DNA of 64,000 nucleotides from Spirulina major PCC 6313 (lineage in GTDB: Bacteria > Cyanobacteriota > Cyanobacteriia > Cyanobacteriales > Spirulinaceae), in NCBI RefSeq assembly GCF_001890765.1, contig NZ_KV878783.1:4554771-4618770 (forward strand). The letters are read 5' to 3'. Positions 55,524-64,000 of the stretch are shown in pieces; the first letter of the stretch is position 1; every line of letters begins with the position of its first letter. The notes beneath the pieces are model-generated. The model ran no database searches. It saw only the letters and a list, made by a program, of their open reading frames with translations, and had not been told where the DNA came from. The position numbers and the translations under genes are program-made.

Positions 55524-57392
55524 ATGCAAATGTATCTCAATCACCAACGGCTGACGTTACGGCCTCAAGATGCGATCGCCAAAGGTGGCGAAGCGGATAT
55601 TTTTCGCTGGCAGAATGACGCGATTAAACTCTTCAAAGCCCCCGACCATCCCGACTATCACGGTTTTCCCCAGGCCCAACAGGCCGCCCAATTCCGCCTT
55701 GACCAACATCAAACCAAACTGCGCCAGTTTCCCCAAAATTTACCCGATCGCGTCATTACCCCCACGGAGTTAGTCACCGATCGCGCCGGGCGGATTTGGG
55801 GCTACGGGATGCCCCTGGTGGAACCGGCGAGGGTGTTGCGCCAGTATAGCGATCGCGCCCTCCACCGGAGCGGCATTGGGAATGGTGCGATCGCTCAAAT
55901 TCTCCAAGACCTCCATGGCACGATCGCCGCGATCCATCGGGTCGGCGTGGTGATGGGGGATTTTAATGATTTGAATGTGTTGGTGCAGGGCGATCGCGCC
56001 TATCTGATCGATGCCGATTCGTTTCAGTTCGGCGGTTTTGCCTGTACCGTCTTTACCGCCGCCTTTGTTGACCCCCTCCGCTGCGACCCGACGGCTAACG
56101 CGCTGATGCTCAATGCGTCCTATCACTCGGAAACCGACTGGTATGCCTTTGGGGTGATGGTGATGCGATCGCTCCTCTGTGTTGGCCCCTATGGTGGCGT
56201 GTACAAACCGAAAAACCCCGCCCAGCTTGTCCCCCCCGCAGCCCGTCCCCTGCACCGGATCACGATCTTTCATCCAGAGGTGAAATACCCCAAACCCGCC
56301 TTACCGATCGAAAGCCTCTCCGATGACCTGCTGCACTACTGCTATCGGGTTTTCGTGAACGATCAGCGCGGCCCCTTTCCCGTGAAACTCCTTCAGGATC
56401 TCCACTGGCGCACCTGTCCCCAATGTCAGCTTGAACATACCCGCGCCGCCTGCCCCGTTTGCACCCATGCAACGATCACCCCTGTTCCCCCACCGTTAAC
56501 CCAAACCGTGCGCGGCACAGTCACCGCCACGGTGCTCCATCGTACCACCGGGTTAATTTTGGCGGCGCAGGTGGTGGGGTCACAGGTGCAATGGCTCGTC
56601 CATGAAGCGGGACAGTTTAAACGGGAAGGGGGCGCGGTGATTTTAGCGGGCGATCGCGATCCATCCCTCTGGGCCGGACTCCAAGGCCGCACCACCCTGA
56701 TCGCCATGGCGGGACAAGCGATCGCATTTCACCCCGACCAGTCCCCGGAACGCCTCGCCGTTGATACTCACCAAGGACAGCCCCAACTCGTCACCAATGG
56801 GCGCGATCGCTTCTGGCTCCACAATGGTCAACTCCTCAAAGCCGGACGATTCGGTCCAGACTATTGGGGCGATGTCTTGGCGGGTCCAACGCAGATTTGG
56901 GTCGGCGCATCCTTTGGCGTGGGCTATTACCGGGCGGGTCATCTCAGTGTGACGTTCACCTTTGCCGTCGGGCAACCAGGCATCAATGACCAAGTGCGCC
57001 TCGATTGGGGACGGGGCCAATTAATCGCGGCGCACTGCACGGTGGGAGCGGTGCGATCGTGGCTCGTCTGGGCGATGCAAACCGACGGCATTACCTACTA
57101 TCACGGGGCGGTCATCCACTCCACAGGTGCGATCGAGGCCCAAATCTGCGCCGCCCAAGGCGATGCCCCCTGGCTGGAAGCCTTCCGCACCCATTGCGCC
57201 GTCGGTGCAGCTCTCTTCGCCGCCACCGACAGCGGCATCGTCCGCGTCGAAGTCGATCAAGGACAAATCCACGTCGTTAAAACCTTCCCCGACACGGAAC
57301 CCTTCGTCAGCACCGAAACCCAACTCCTCGCCGGAGACGGCGGCTTAATCGCCATCAGTCCCCAAGAAATTATGCGGTTGCAATTAGTGTAG
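55524..57392 (+). CDS. Protein-kinase-like protein with zinc ribbon and beta-propeller-like C-terminus
   Basis: About 622 residues. A kinase-like N-terminal domain (about 10-270) has a Gly loop GGEADIF (21-27), the Lys in AIKLF (Lys35), a catalytic-loop analogue GDFNDLNVLV (Asp146, Asn151) in place of HRD, and IDADSF (Asp163) in place of DFG. A CPQC...CPVC zinc ribbon lies at about 295-315, followed by about 300 residues of Trp/Gly-rich repeats that could be a propeller. Similar kinase-zinc ribbon proteins occur with PP2C and vWA genes (TerY-P type), but none is next to it here. The ATG at 55524 is chosen; the frame runs in from the repeat array. Confidence 0.72.
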   Translation: MQMYLNHQRLTLRPQDAIAKGGEADIFRWQNDAIKLFKAPDHPDYHGFPQAQQAAQFRLDQHQTKLRQFPQNLPDRVITPTELVTDRAGRIWGYGMPLVEPARVLRQYSDRALHRSGIGNGAIAQILQDLHGTIAAIHRVGVVMGDFNDLNVLVQGDRAYLIDADSFQFGGFACTVFTAAFVDPLRCDPTANALMLNASYHSETDWYAFGVMVMRSLLCVGPYGGVYKPKNPAQLVPPAARPLHRITIFHPEVKYPKPALPIESLSDDLLHYCYRVFVNDQRGPFPVKLLQDLHWRTCPQCQLEHTRAACPVCTHATITPVPPPLTQTVRGTVTATVLHRTTGLILAAQVVGSQVQWLVHEAGQFKREGGAVILAGDRDPSLWAGLQGRTTLIAMAGQAIAFHPDQSPERLAVDTHQGQPQLVTNGRDRFWLHNGQLLKAGRFGPDYWGDVLAGPTQIWVGASFGVGYYRAGHLSVTFTFAVGQPGINDQVRLDWGRGQLIAAHCTVGAVRSWLVWAMQTDGITYYHGAVIHSTGAIEAQICAAQGDAPWLEAFRTHCAVGAALFAATDSGIVRVEVDQGQIHVVKTFPDTEPFVSTETQLLAGDGGLIAISPQEIMRLQLV

Positions 57393-57447
57393 GGAGAGGT
57401 GCGATCGGGCTTGAGGGTGAATGTGTGTACAATAGATTGTTTGTGTG

Positions 57448-57453
57448 TATAAT
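57448..57453 (+). promoter_or_regulatory. Candidate -10 box for the AAA-DUF4276 operon
   Basis: TATAAT preceded by TGTG (extended -10 look), about 130 nt before the AAA gene in an AT-rich leader. No good -35 at standard spacing; TGTACA at 57426-57431 is the nearest. Confidence 0.3.
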
Positions 57454-57583
57454 TTTGAATTAAAAATCTACATGATTAACAAGCAAACAACCTTAATTCA
57501 CTGCTTGATTAAGATTAAAGGCTGATAAACAATTACAAATTGCTGTAGTGCAGTACTCGACAACGAACTTAGGAGATTGTTGC

Positions 57584-58687
57584 TTGAATACATTACGAAA
57601 ATTAACACTTAAGGGATTTAAATCTATCAAAGAAATTGATCTTGAATTGAACCCTTTGAATGTTTTAATTGGAGCGAATGGAGCCGGCAAGAGTAACCTG
57701 ATTTCATTTTTCAAGATGATCAATGAAATGATGGCTGGCCGATTTCAACATTACGTCGGCATATCAGGGCGGGCCCAATCTTTTCTGCACTTTGGTTCTA
57801 AAGTGACTCTTCAAATTGAAGCAAAACTAGAATTTGAAGTTGAAAATGGTGTCGATACCTATTCGTTAAGACTGTTTCATGCTGCTGCTGACACATTGAT
57901 TTTTGCTGAAGAAACCTTGAGTTATCTTGAAACTGGTCGAGACAGTCCGAGGGTAGATGATTTGGGAGCAGGACACCAAGAAACTAACATTAATAAAGCA
58001 ATAGAAGACGAAAAACAAACTGCAAGAGTTCTTAAATATTTACTTGATCGCTGTCGAGTGTATCACTTTCACGATACATCCCCGACAGCCGGTGTTCGCC
58101 AATCCTGCTATGTAGGTGATAATAGATGGCTGATGCCAGATGCTAGTAATTTAGCCGCTCTACTTTTAAGATTTCGTGAAGAGAATGGGAAGGCAGCGTA
58201 TCAGCGTATTGTTGGAACGATTCGGCTAATTGCACCTTTTTTCGACGATTTTGTGCTTGAACCCGATGCATCTCATCATGTCCTTCTTAATTGGACTGAG
58301 AAAGGGGCAGATCGAGTATTTGGGCCACATCAGCTTTCAGATGGAACGTTACGTGCTATTTGTCTAGCTACATTACTACTGCAACCTGAGCATGAATTCC
58401 CAAAACTTATTATTGTAGACGAGCCAGAGTTAGGTCTTCATCCCTATGCCTTGACTATCATTGCAGATCTTTTTAGTAAAGCCTCATTACACACACAAAT
58501 TCTCATTGGTACTCAGTCTAGTTCTTTCTTAGATAACTTTTATCCTGAAGATATTATTGCTGTAAACCGGGACGGGAAAGAGTCGAAATTTGAGCGGCTA
58601 CATCCTGAAGAGTTAGAAACTTGGCTAGATGCTTATAGCTTAGGAGAAGTTTGGGAGAAAAATGTGATTGGTGGAGGGCCACATTAA
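57584..58687 (+). CDS. AAA_21/OLD-like ATPase
   Basis: A 367-residue ABC-type ATPase of the OLD/AAA_21 kind. Walker A is GANGAGKS (about 30-37), a signature-like QLSDGTLRAI, Walker B with switch LIIVDEPELGLHP, and a late His/Gln-type switch ILIGTQSSSFLDN. There is no zinc hook or long coiled coil, so it is shorter than SMC proteins. Starting at the TTG at 57584 is supported by AGGAGA at 57571-57576, 7 nt upstream; a GTG at 57548 is the other choice. The stop overlaps the start of the DUF4276 gene (TAATG), so the two form an operon. It is visibly AT-rich relative to the flanks. Such ATPase plus small effector pairs are common in defence islands. Confidence 0.83.
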   Translation: MNTLRKLTLKGFKSIKEIDLELNPLNVLIGANGAGKSNLISFFKMINEMMAGRFQHYVGISGRAQSFLHFGSKVTLQIEAKLEFEVENGVDTYSLRLFHAAADTLIFAEETLSYLETGRDSPRVDDLGAGHQETNINKAIEDEKQTARVLKYLLDRCRVYHFHDTSPTAGVRQSCYVGDNRWLMPDASNLAALLLRFREENGKAAYQRIVGTIRLIAPFFDDFVLEPDASHHVLLNWTEKGADRVFGPHQLSDGTLRAICLATLLLQPEHEFPKLIIVDEPELGLHPYALTIIADLFSKASLHTQILIGTQSSSFLDNFYPEDIIAVNRDGKESKFERLHPEELETWLDAYSLGEVWEKNVIGGGPH

Positions 58688-59400
58688 TGGTTCGCCTTTA
58701 CTTATTTGCTGAAGGGCAAACGGAGCAAACCTTTGCTGACACCCTGATCAAACCACATTTAGCACAGTATAATGTGTTTATGAATAAACCTGTACTTATT
58801 GCCCACGCTAGAAAAAAAGGCAAAGTACATCGCGGGGGTGGCTGGAACTATATCCCCATGAAAGATGACATCATCCGTTTTCTGAAGCAGGATCAAGCTG
58901 AAGATGTATTTTTTACAACGATGATTGATTTATATGCACTTCATGCTGGATTTCCAGGTTTAGCTGAATCCGAAAACATGAGATATAATCCTTTTGAAAG
59001 AGTTGAATTTTTAGAGCAAAAATTCGCAGACGATATTCATGATCGGAGATTCATCCCCTATCTTCAATTGCATGAATATGAAGCGTATCTTTTCTCCGAT
59101 CCCGACTGTTTTAAATATCTTGATGCTGAGAACGATCGCGGAATCAGTGCCCTTCATGATATTGCTAATCAATATGAATCACCAGAGTTGATTAATGATG
59201 GGTCTGACACAGCACCGAGTAAACGTATTATTACTCAATTCCCTGATTATGAAAAATCTAAATCTACTTTTGGACCACAGTTAGCTGAACAGATTGGCTT
59301 GCAGTCAATCCGACATCAATGCCAACATTTCCATAACTGGTTAACTCAACTTGAATCTTTGGATGACACGAGTAGGTCGAGCGGCACTGAACAAACATGA
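58687..59400 (+). CDS. DUF4276 family protein (TOPRIM-like partner of the ATPase)
   Basis: A 237-residue protein starting MVRLYLFAEGQTEQTF, the DUF4276 signature with Glu9 and Glu13. Conserved acidic stretches follow, TTMIDLYAL and LQLHEYEAYLFSDP. The pattern of an early Glu and later Asp/Glu sets fits a TOPRIM-like metal-binding nuclease fold, a family-level inference. Translation is coupled to the ATPase by a 1-nt overlap (58687). It is comparable in layout to PARIS (ATPase AriA with TOPRIM AriB) but of another family. Both genes look intact. Confidence 0.82.
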   Translation: MVRLYLFAEGQTEQTFADTLIKPHLAQYNVFMNKPVLIAHARKKGKVHRGGGWNYIPMKDDIIRFLKQDQAEDVFFTTMIDLYALHAGFPGLAESENMRYNPFERVEFLEQKFADDIHDRRFIPYLQLHEYEAYLFSDPDCFKYLDAENDRGISALHDIANQYESPELINDGSDTAPSKRIITQFPDYEKSKSTFGPQLAEQIGLQSIRHQCQHFHNWLTQLESLDDTSRSSGTEQT

Positions 59401-59480
59401 TATTCAGCGATCACGCCACCACTCAATCATCTGTGTGAGTTCCATAAATCCTCTGCATCTCGATACAAGATTGCTATAGC

Positions 59481-59516
59481 GATACGTTCGTTGGGATTGA
59501 GTTAGGGTTTTCGGGG
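59481..59516. repeat. GATACG(T/C)TCGTT repeat, copy 1
   Basis: A 36-nt stretch shared with 60243-60278 at most positions (GATACG, TCGTT, GGATTG, GTTAGGGTTT). It is preceded by TTGCTATAGC, which has the TATAGC seen at MITE ends. Confidence 0.5.
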
Positions 59517-59611
59517 AGGCGCGATCGCTAGCTGACTTTATTTTCTGAATCAGAACAGACAGAGAGGTTTTTGCTGGTATAACTGAGGTATGACCTGAAA
59601 TCAAAGTCACG

Positions 59612-59848
59612 ATGAAAACTGCAATTTCGCTGCCAGATTCAGTGTTTGAGCAGGCCGAATCCCTTGCCCAGCAGTTAGGCATGTCTCGTAGTGAGCTTTA
59701 CACAAAAGCACTACAGGCATACCTCAAAAAACACGATCGCGCTCAAATTCTGCTCAAATTGAACCCAGTGTATACCACAGAATCCTCTGAACTAGAGCCA
59801 GAGATAGTAAGGATGCAAGTGATGTCACTTCCTCATGAGGAGTGGTAA
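59612..59848 (+). CDS. Ribbon-helix-helix antitoxin (MazE/CopG type)
   Basis: A 78-residue protein. The N-terminal MKTAISLPDSVFEQAESLAQ is a ribbon-helix-helix DNA-binding unit and MSRSELYTKALQAYLKKHD its second helix. The C-terminal tail would bind and mask the toxin. The stop overlaps the mazF start (TAATG at 59846-59850). It looks intact. Confidence 0.85.
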   Translation: MKTAISLPDSVFEQAESLAQQLGMSRSELYTKALQAYLKKHDRAQILLKLNPVYTTESSELEPEIVRMQVMSLPHEEW

Positions 59849-60186
59849 TGTATCGAGGTGAAATTTGGTGGGCTAACCTACCCGAACCCGTGGGTTCAGA
59901 ACCTGGATATCGTCGCCCTGTTCTGGTTGTTCAGGATGATGCGTTTAACCAGAGTTAGATTAGCACGGTAATCGTTGTGGTAATTACGTCCAATCTTCAA
60001 TTGGCAGCAGCACCGGGTAATGTGCTCTTGCCTCGTAATGCATCAGGTTTATCGAAAGAATCTGTTGTTGATGTTTCTCAAATTATCACGCTTGATAAGA
60101 CATTTTTAGTTGAGCGAATTGGGTCGCTCCCGAATTATGTGCAGGAGGAGATAGATGAGGGGTTACGGACAGTTTTATATCTTTAA
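59848..60186 (+). pseudogene. mazF: MazF-type endoribonuclease toxin with in-frame TAG
   Basis: The frame reads MYRGEIWWANLPEPVGSEPG, then YRRPVLVVQDDAFNQS, then a TAG at 59956-59958 (codon 37). It continues in the same frame with STVIVVVITSNLQLAAAPGN to the normal end. MazF cuts mRNA at short sites. A single-base change or a sequencing error could account for the stop. Only a fragment without the catalytic core would be made if the TAG is real. Confidence 0.85.
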
Positions 60187-60232
60187 GTGAAGATAGAAAT
60201 ACGTGCAAACACTCAACCCAACTGTGGGGTGT

Positions 60233-61048
60233 TTACCCTGGTGATACGCTCGTTTGGATTGGGTTAGGGTTTGGGGCCCCGATCGCGCCCTCCCAATGGA
60301 CTAATCCGCCCTGCACATGGCTAAAATCGGCTCCGGTTACGTCCGCATTTTGGAAAAATGTGCCGCCGTATTGGGCGATCGCAGTTTCGAGGAGTCCCGT
60401 CCATTGCCAGGTGATGGCGAAATAGAACAGGGTGAGGAGAGTGAAGACCCAGCCGAGGGGATGGCCGGTGGTGAGACCCGCGATCGCTGTCGTCCAGAGG
60501 AGAAACACCGCGCTGCCAGAGGTGAGAGCGATCGCGGTCGGCCCCACGATCGCCCCCAATCCGGATCGCCACCGTCCACTCAACCCGACCCCCACGCTCA
60601 AACCCAGTACCGCCCCCACAATCGCGGGAATCAACGCCTGATCAAACCAAGTTCCGCCGTAAAAAAAGCCGATTAATATCCCCACGCCGCCACTGCCCAC
60701 CGCGATGCGATACCGGGAGGGCAGCGCGATCGCCGCCCCCGTCCCCAGACTCACAGTATGCAACGTGATCACTAACATCCCCGCTGTGCCCTGCATCGGT
60801 TGTCCCAAAGCTGCGAAGATTAACCCCGTCACAGCTTGGCCCGTGAGCCAAGCCGTGAGGGCGATCGCCGCAATCAGTTGGGCCCATTGCCAGGGCGATC
60901 GCCCCAGCCGCGCCCCTCGAAATGTCGCCCCCCGGAGGATCGCGCCGCGAAAATCCGCCCCCCGCAGATCCGCGCCGTGAAAATCGGCATTGGTCAAGGT
61001 TTGGCGGCGAAAGGAACGATTTTGTAAATTGGAAGCAGAGGAGGCCAT
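60233..61048 (-). CDS. Pentapeptide-repeat membrane protein
   Basis: A 271-residue protein. Short N-terminal pentapeptide repeats (NADFHGADLRGADFRGAIL at about 20-38) precede about seven membrane segments, then one more pentapeptide-like set (NADVTGADFSHV). The final residues (GAPNPNPIQTSVSPG) are encoded by an interspersed repeat (60243-60278), so the native C-terminus has probably been replaced. Its ATG lies only 3 nt from that of the divergent gene at 61052. No function is known. Confidence 0.75.
   Translation of the reverse strand: MASSASNLQNRSFRRQTLTNADFHGADLRGADFRGAILRGATFRGARLGRSPWQWAQLIAAIALTAWLTGQAVTGLIFAALGQPMQGTAGMLVITLHTVSLGTGAAIALPSRYRIAVGSGGVGILIGFFYGGTWFDQALIPAIVGAVLGLSVGVGLSGRWRSGLGAIVGPTAIALTSGSAVFLLWTTAIAGLTTGHPLGWVFTLLTLFYFAITWQWTGLLETAIAQYGGTFFQNADVTGADFSHVQGGLVHWEGAIGAPNPNPIQTSVSPG
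60243..60278. repeat. GATACG(T/C)TCGTT repeat, copy 2, at the 3' end of the pentapeptide gene
   Basis: It matches 59481-59516 at most positions. It lies inside the last codons of the pentapeptide-repeat gene and supplies its present C-terminus. Confidence 0.5.
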
Positions 61049-61051
61049 GGA

Positions 61052-61969
61052 ATGACACCGTTAACACGATTCAAACAATTTCTATTTAAATTATGGCGGA
61101 GACGAGGGCTGAGTGTGGGAGGTGCGATCGCGCTTCTCATCGCTCTGATCCTTTACACCGTCCCCACGCTCCAACGTCCTCCCCGCACTGACCTCCAGCG
61201 GGATCTGTTTCAGGGGGTGCAGTACGATCGCACCGTGCTCGACTCTCCCCGCCCCTTGGTGATCCACACCCTCACCATTGACCTCACCGTCCCCGGTGTG
61301 CGCCTCATCGTTTCCCCCGGCGATCCTGACCATCCCGGCCAAACCCGCGCCGCCACCACGACCGACTTTCTGCGCCAATCCCGCGCCCAAATCGCCATCA
61401 ACGGCAGTTATTTTTACCCCTTTATCGAAAATACGCCGTGGGATTATTTTCCCCATGGGGGCGATCGCGTTTATGTTCTCGGTGAAGCGATCGCCGACGG
61501 TATCCCCTACGCCAAGCCCCGCACTGACTGGCATCCGGTCTGTTTTGGCCCTACGCAACGGATGCAGATTTCCGCCGATACCACTTGCCCTCCCGATACT
61601 ACCCAGGCCCTCGCGGGTCTCCCTCGCCTCCTGATTAGCGGGACATTACCCGATCGCTCCGCCAACCGCAAACCCTACGCCCGCACCATTGCCGCCACCA
61701 ACGCCACCGGGACAACACTTTGGTTAATCATCGTGGATGGCAAACAACCCTTTTACAGCACAGGGATGACCCTCATGGAGGCGGGCCAATGGGCGCAAGA
61801 GTTGGGGGCGACGGATGCGATCGCCCTCGACGGTGGCGGCTCTGCAACTCTGGCCTACGAAACTCCCGATGGCCCTAAACTCCTCAACGCCCCCATCCAC
61901 ACCAAAATCCCCATGACCGAACGCACGATCGCTAATCACATCGGCATCTACACCAAACCCTGGGATTAA
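61052..61969 (+). CDS. Phosphodiester glycosidase (NAGPA-like) family protein
   Basis: A 305-residue protein with one N-terminal membrane anchor (about 20-40). The rest is a NAGPA-like domain: [11 protein letters not shown], the central [11 protein letters not shown], and the [13 protein letters not shown] motif with the NHIGIY end. Mammalian NAGPA removes GlcNAc from phosphodiesters; bacterial homologues act in the envelope on unknown substrates. Four bases of its stop region overlap the pyrC stop (convergent). Divergent from the pentapeptide gene. Confidence 0.87.
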   Translation: MTPLTRFKQFLFKLWRRRGLSVGGAIALLIALILYTVPTLQRPPRTDLQRDLFQGVQYDRTVLDSPRPLVIHTLTIDLTVPGVRLIVSPGDPDHPGQTRAATTTDFLRQSRAQIAINGSYFYPFIENTPWDYFPHGGDRVYVLGEAIADGIPYAKPRTDWHPVCFGPTQRMQISADTTCPPDTTQALAGLPRLLISGTLPDRSANRKPYARTIAATNATGTTLWLIIVDGKQPFYSTGMTLMEAGQWAQELGATDAIALDGGGSATLAYETPDGPKLLNAPIHTKIPMTERTIANHIGIYTKPWD

Positions 61970-62997
61970 TGCACCATTTGCCAGGTGAGGGTTTCGCCAG
62001 GGTTTAAGGGCACAAGTTCCGAATCGGGGAAGGGTAATGCGGTGGGGATTTGCCAGGGTTTTTTCGTGAGGGTGATCTGTTGAGTATTTCGAGGGAGTTG
62101 ATAGAAGTCGGGGCCGTGGAAACTGGCGAAGGCTTCGAGGCGATCCAGTGCATCCACACTGTCGAAGGCTTCGGCGTAGAGGGGCAGGGCATGGAAGGCG
62201 GTATAACACCCGGCACAACCGCAGGCGGTTTCCTTGCGATCGCGACTATGGGGTGCACTGTCTGTGCCGAGGAAAAATTTGGGATTGCCAGAGGTGGCAG
62301 CCTGGAGGAGGGCTTGGCGATGGGGTTCGCGTTTGAGGATCGGGAGGCAGTAAAAATGGGGCGAAATACCGCCTTGAAAGATGCGATTCCGGTTTAACAA
62401 AAGATGCTGCGGGGTGATCGTGGCGGCGGTGCGATCGCTCCCGCGCACAAACTCTACTGCGTCGGCGGTGGTGATATGTTCAAGGACGATGCGGAGGCGG
62501 GGAACGCGATCGCGCAACGGGATGAGATGGCGATCAATAAAGACTTTTTCGCGATCGAAAATATCCACAGCGGGATCGGTCACTTCGCCATGGAGCAACA
62601 ATGGCAACCCTAACGCCGCCATGGTTGCAAAGACGCGATCGCACTTCCGAATATCTGTCACCCCGGAATCGGAATTCGTCGTCGCACCGGCGGGGTAATA
62701 TTTCACCGCTTTGACAAACCCCGATTGTTTCGCCGCTTCGATATCTTCTGGGCGAGTTTGGTCGGTGAGATAGAGGGTCATCAAGGGTTCAAACTGTTGC
62801 CCTGGGGGAATCGCGGCGAGAATGCGATCGCGATAGGCCGCCGCCTCGGCCACCGTGCGCACCGGTGGCTTCAGGTTCGGCATCACGATCGCCCGCCCAA
62901 ACTGCCGCACCGTATCGGGTAAGACCGCCCGCAACGCCGCCCCATCCCGAAGATGTAGATGCCAATCGTCCGGTTGGGTGAGGGTGAGAATGTCCAT
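61966..62997 (-). CDS. pyrC: Dihydroorotase
   Basis: A 343-residue dihydroorotase of the short (class II, E. coli-type) kind. Zinc-site residues: HLHLRDG (His-x-His), the carboxylated Lys in [11 protein letters not shown], His in LLLHGEV, His in IVLEHITT and Asp in LGTDSAPH. It makes dihydroorotate in pyrimidine synthesis. Length and motifs are normal. It is the only pyrimidine gene in the window. Confidence 0.93.
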   Translation of the reverse strand: MDILTLTQPDDWHLHLRDGAALRAVLPDTVRQFGRAIVMPNLKPPVRTVAEAAAYRDRILAAIPPGQQFEPLMTLYLTDQTRPEDIEAAKQSGFVKAVKYYPAGATTNSDSGVTDIRKCDRVFATMAALGLPLLLHGEVTDPAVDIFDREKVFIDRHLIPLRDRVPRLRIVLEHITTADAVEFVRGSDRTAATITPQHLLLNRNRIFQGGISPHFYCLPILKREPHRQALLQAATSGNPKFFLGTDSAPHSRDRKETACGCAGCYTAFHALPLYAEAFDSVDALDRLEAFASFHGPDFYQLPRNTQQITLTKKPWQIPTALPFPDSELVPLNPGETLTWQMVH

Positions 62998-63027
62998 AGT
63001 GCCAATGCTCCGATGAAAAATAGGTAG

Positions 63028-63202
63028 AGATCCCCCCGGCTGTGCCGACCCCCTTATTAAGGGGGTTTTGGATATTCCCCCCTCCTGCCGCCTGATGAGA
63101 GGCAGAGCCTCTGCTACTCATAACCTGGCAGAGCCAGGTCACGAGGGTTAGAGGGGGTTTGGGTGTTCCCCCCCCCTTAAAAAAGGGGGGCGGGGGGGAT
63201 CT
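63028..63202. repeat. AGATCCCCCC...GGGGGGATCT interspersed repeat
   Basis: The ends are a perfect 10-bp inverted repeat (63028-63037; 63193-63202), with inner palindromes CCCCCTTATTAAGGGGG and GAGGCAGAGCCTC. The last two bases lie in the stop codon of secA (63201-63203). A GGCAGAGCC-type repeat recurs at 24.55 kb. Confidence 0.65.
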
Positions 63203-64000
63203 AAACCGTTTGGGTTTGGGTTTGGGGTTGACCTTGGGGCTGGAATTGGAAGAGGGAATAGACCACGTTCCGACGAATATCGATCATCGTTTCGAGGAAC
63301 ATTTCATAACCCTCCTGCTTGTATTCGATCAGCGGATCTTTTTGACCATAACCCCGCAGCCCGATCGACTCCCGCAGCGCATCCATGGCTTGGAGGTGTT
63401 CCCGCCAGAGGGTATCAATTTGCTGCAAGATGAAGAACCGCTCCGCCTGGCGCATCAGGCCGGGCTGGATTTTGTCGATTTGGTGTTCTTTGAGGTCGTA
63501 GGCTTTGCGGACTTCTTCATGGAGGAAAGTTTTAATTTCCCCGATCGTCATGTCTTCGAGGTGTTTCGGCTCTAGATCGGCAAGAAGGTAGATAAACTCC
63601 TTGGTTTTGCCAACGAGGTCATTGAGCTTCCATTCTTCGGGGGGAAGTTCTGGGTTAGTGTAAGCGTCGGTGATGTCGTCCATAGTGCGCTCAGCGTAGC
63701 CGATCACTTGTTCTTTGAGGTCGAAGCCTTCGAGAACGCGGCGACGCTCGGCATAGATGGCGCGGCGTTGGTTGTTCATCACTTCGTCGTACTCGAACAC
63801 CTGTTTCCGGGTGTCGTAGTAGAAGGTTTCTACTTTTTTCTGGGCACCTTCGAGGGAACGGGTCAGCATCCCGGATTCGATGGGCATATCTTCTTCGACG
63901 CGGAAGGCATTCATCAGGCCGGCGACGCGATCGCCCCCAAAAATCCGCAACAAATTATCCTGCAAACTGAGGAAAAATTTCGTCGAACCGGGGTCACCCT
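63201..64000 (-). CDS. secA: Protein translocase subunit SecA, C-terminal part (5' end outside window)
   Basis: The frame is open to the window edge and encodes the last about 265 residues of Sec[39 protein letters not shown], the helical scaffold, and [24 protein letters not shown]. It powers Sec export of the many signal-peptide proteins seen here. The C-terminus ends in a Gln/Thr-rich tail (QTQTQTV) without the Cys-rich zinc segment found in many bacteria, usual for cyanobacteria. Confidence 0.95.
   Translation of the reverse strand, partial: GDPGSTKFFLSLQDNLLRIFGGDRVAGLMNAFRVEEDMPIESGMLTRSLEGAQKKVETFYYDTRKQVFEYDEVMNNQRRAIYAERRRVLEGFDLKEQVIGYAERTMDDITDAYTNPELPPEEWKLNDLVGKTKEFIYLLADLEPKHLEDMTIGEIKTFLHEEVRKAYDLKEHQIDKIQPGLMRQAERFFILQQIDTLWREHLQAMDALRESIGLRGYGQKDPLIEYKQEGYEMFLETMIDIRRNVVYSLFQFQPQGQPQTQTQTV

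Noticed and set aside
54935-55618. Long open frames (up to 227 codons) on both strands through the repeat array
   Set aside because: They arise because the 18-bp unit has no stop codon in several frames. The translations are simple repeats (QSQRVT, SISAGN) and there is no start signal.

Overview
The window is a piece of a cyanobacterial chromosome. The palindrome GCGATCGC (HIP1) occurs throughout the coding and intergenic DNA. Several families are typical of cyanobacteria: DUF1822, DUF928, CHASE2 proteins, PEP-CTERM/exosortase cargo, the AMIN-domain amidase and a GH3-family protein. I cannot name the genus from sequence alone. No rRNA, tRNA or CRISPR array was seen.

Positions 1-27 kb are mostly housekeeping and envelope genes: egtC (cut by the window edge), a polytopic membrane protein, NlpC/P60-maf, a beta-lactamase-like hydrolase, a secreted GH5-CBM2 glycosidase, an HtpX protease, a cupin, a DUF4349 lipoprotein, sbcC-sbcD, a cation/proton antiporter-amidase-murI run, an Ig-like secreted protein, a UbiB kinase, an exopolyphosphatase and a large PEP-CTERM membrane protein with VIT and vWA regions.

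Positions 27.8-43.1 kb hold the most unusual region. It contains a two-partner secretion exoprotein (TpsA), a PEP-CTERM secreted protein, a sigma-70-like regulator, DUF1822, a CHAT protease fused to a CHASE2 membrane sensor, DUF928, a secreted TPR-CHAT protein and a TpsB (ShlB/FhaC) outer-membrane transporter. The likely theme is a membrane-sensed, protease-linked surface secretion system. A 28-nt motif is shared upstream of the PEP-CTERM gene and the tpsB-CHAT operon. A 151-bp MITE with a 9-bp target duplication has replaced the C-terminus of the CHAT-CHASE2 protein.

Positions 43.3-60.2 kb start with a GH3-family protein and an EVE-domain protein and then become an island of broken defence and toxin genes. 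It holds mntA with a truncated hepT, an N-terminally deleted AvaI/BsoBI-type restriction enzyme, a frameshifted IS630 element sitting on a deletion, a subtilase cut by an intact-looking IS66 element (8-bp target duplication; excision restores the frame), and mazE with a nonsense-mutated mazF. The exceptions are an apparently intact AAA ATPase-DUF4276 pair, a ClC-type channel with CBS and USP domains, and a protein-kinase-like gene preceded by a 580-bp mosaic repeat array.

Positions 60.2-64 kb return to ordinary genes: a pentapeptide-repeat membrane protein, a phosphodiester glycosidase-like protein, pyrC and the 3' part of secA. Short interspersed repeats (a TATAGCA-ended 93-94 bp MITE, AGATCCCCCC-ended repeats, hairpin repeats) repeatedly sit against stop codons.
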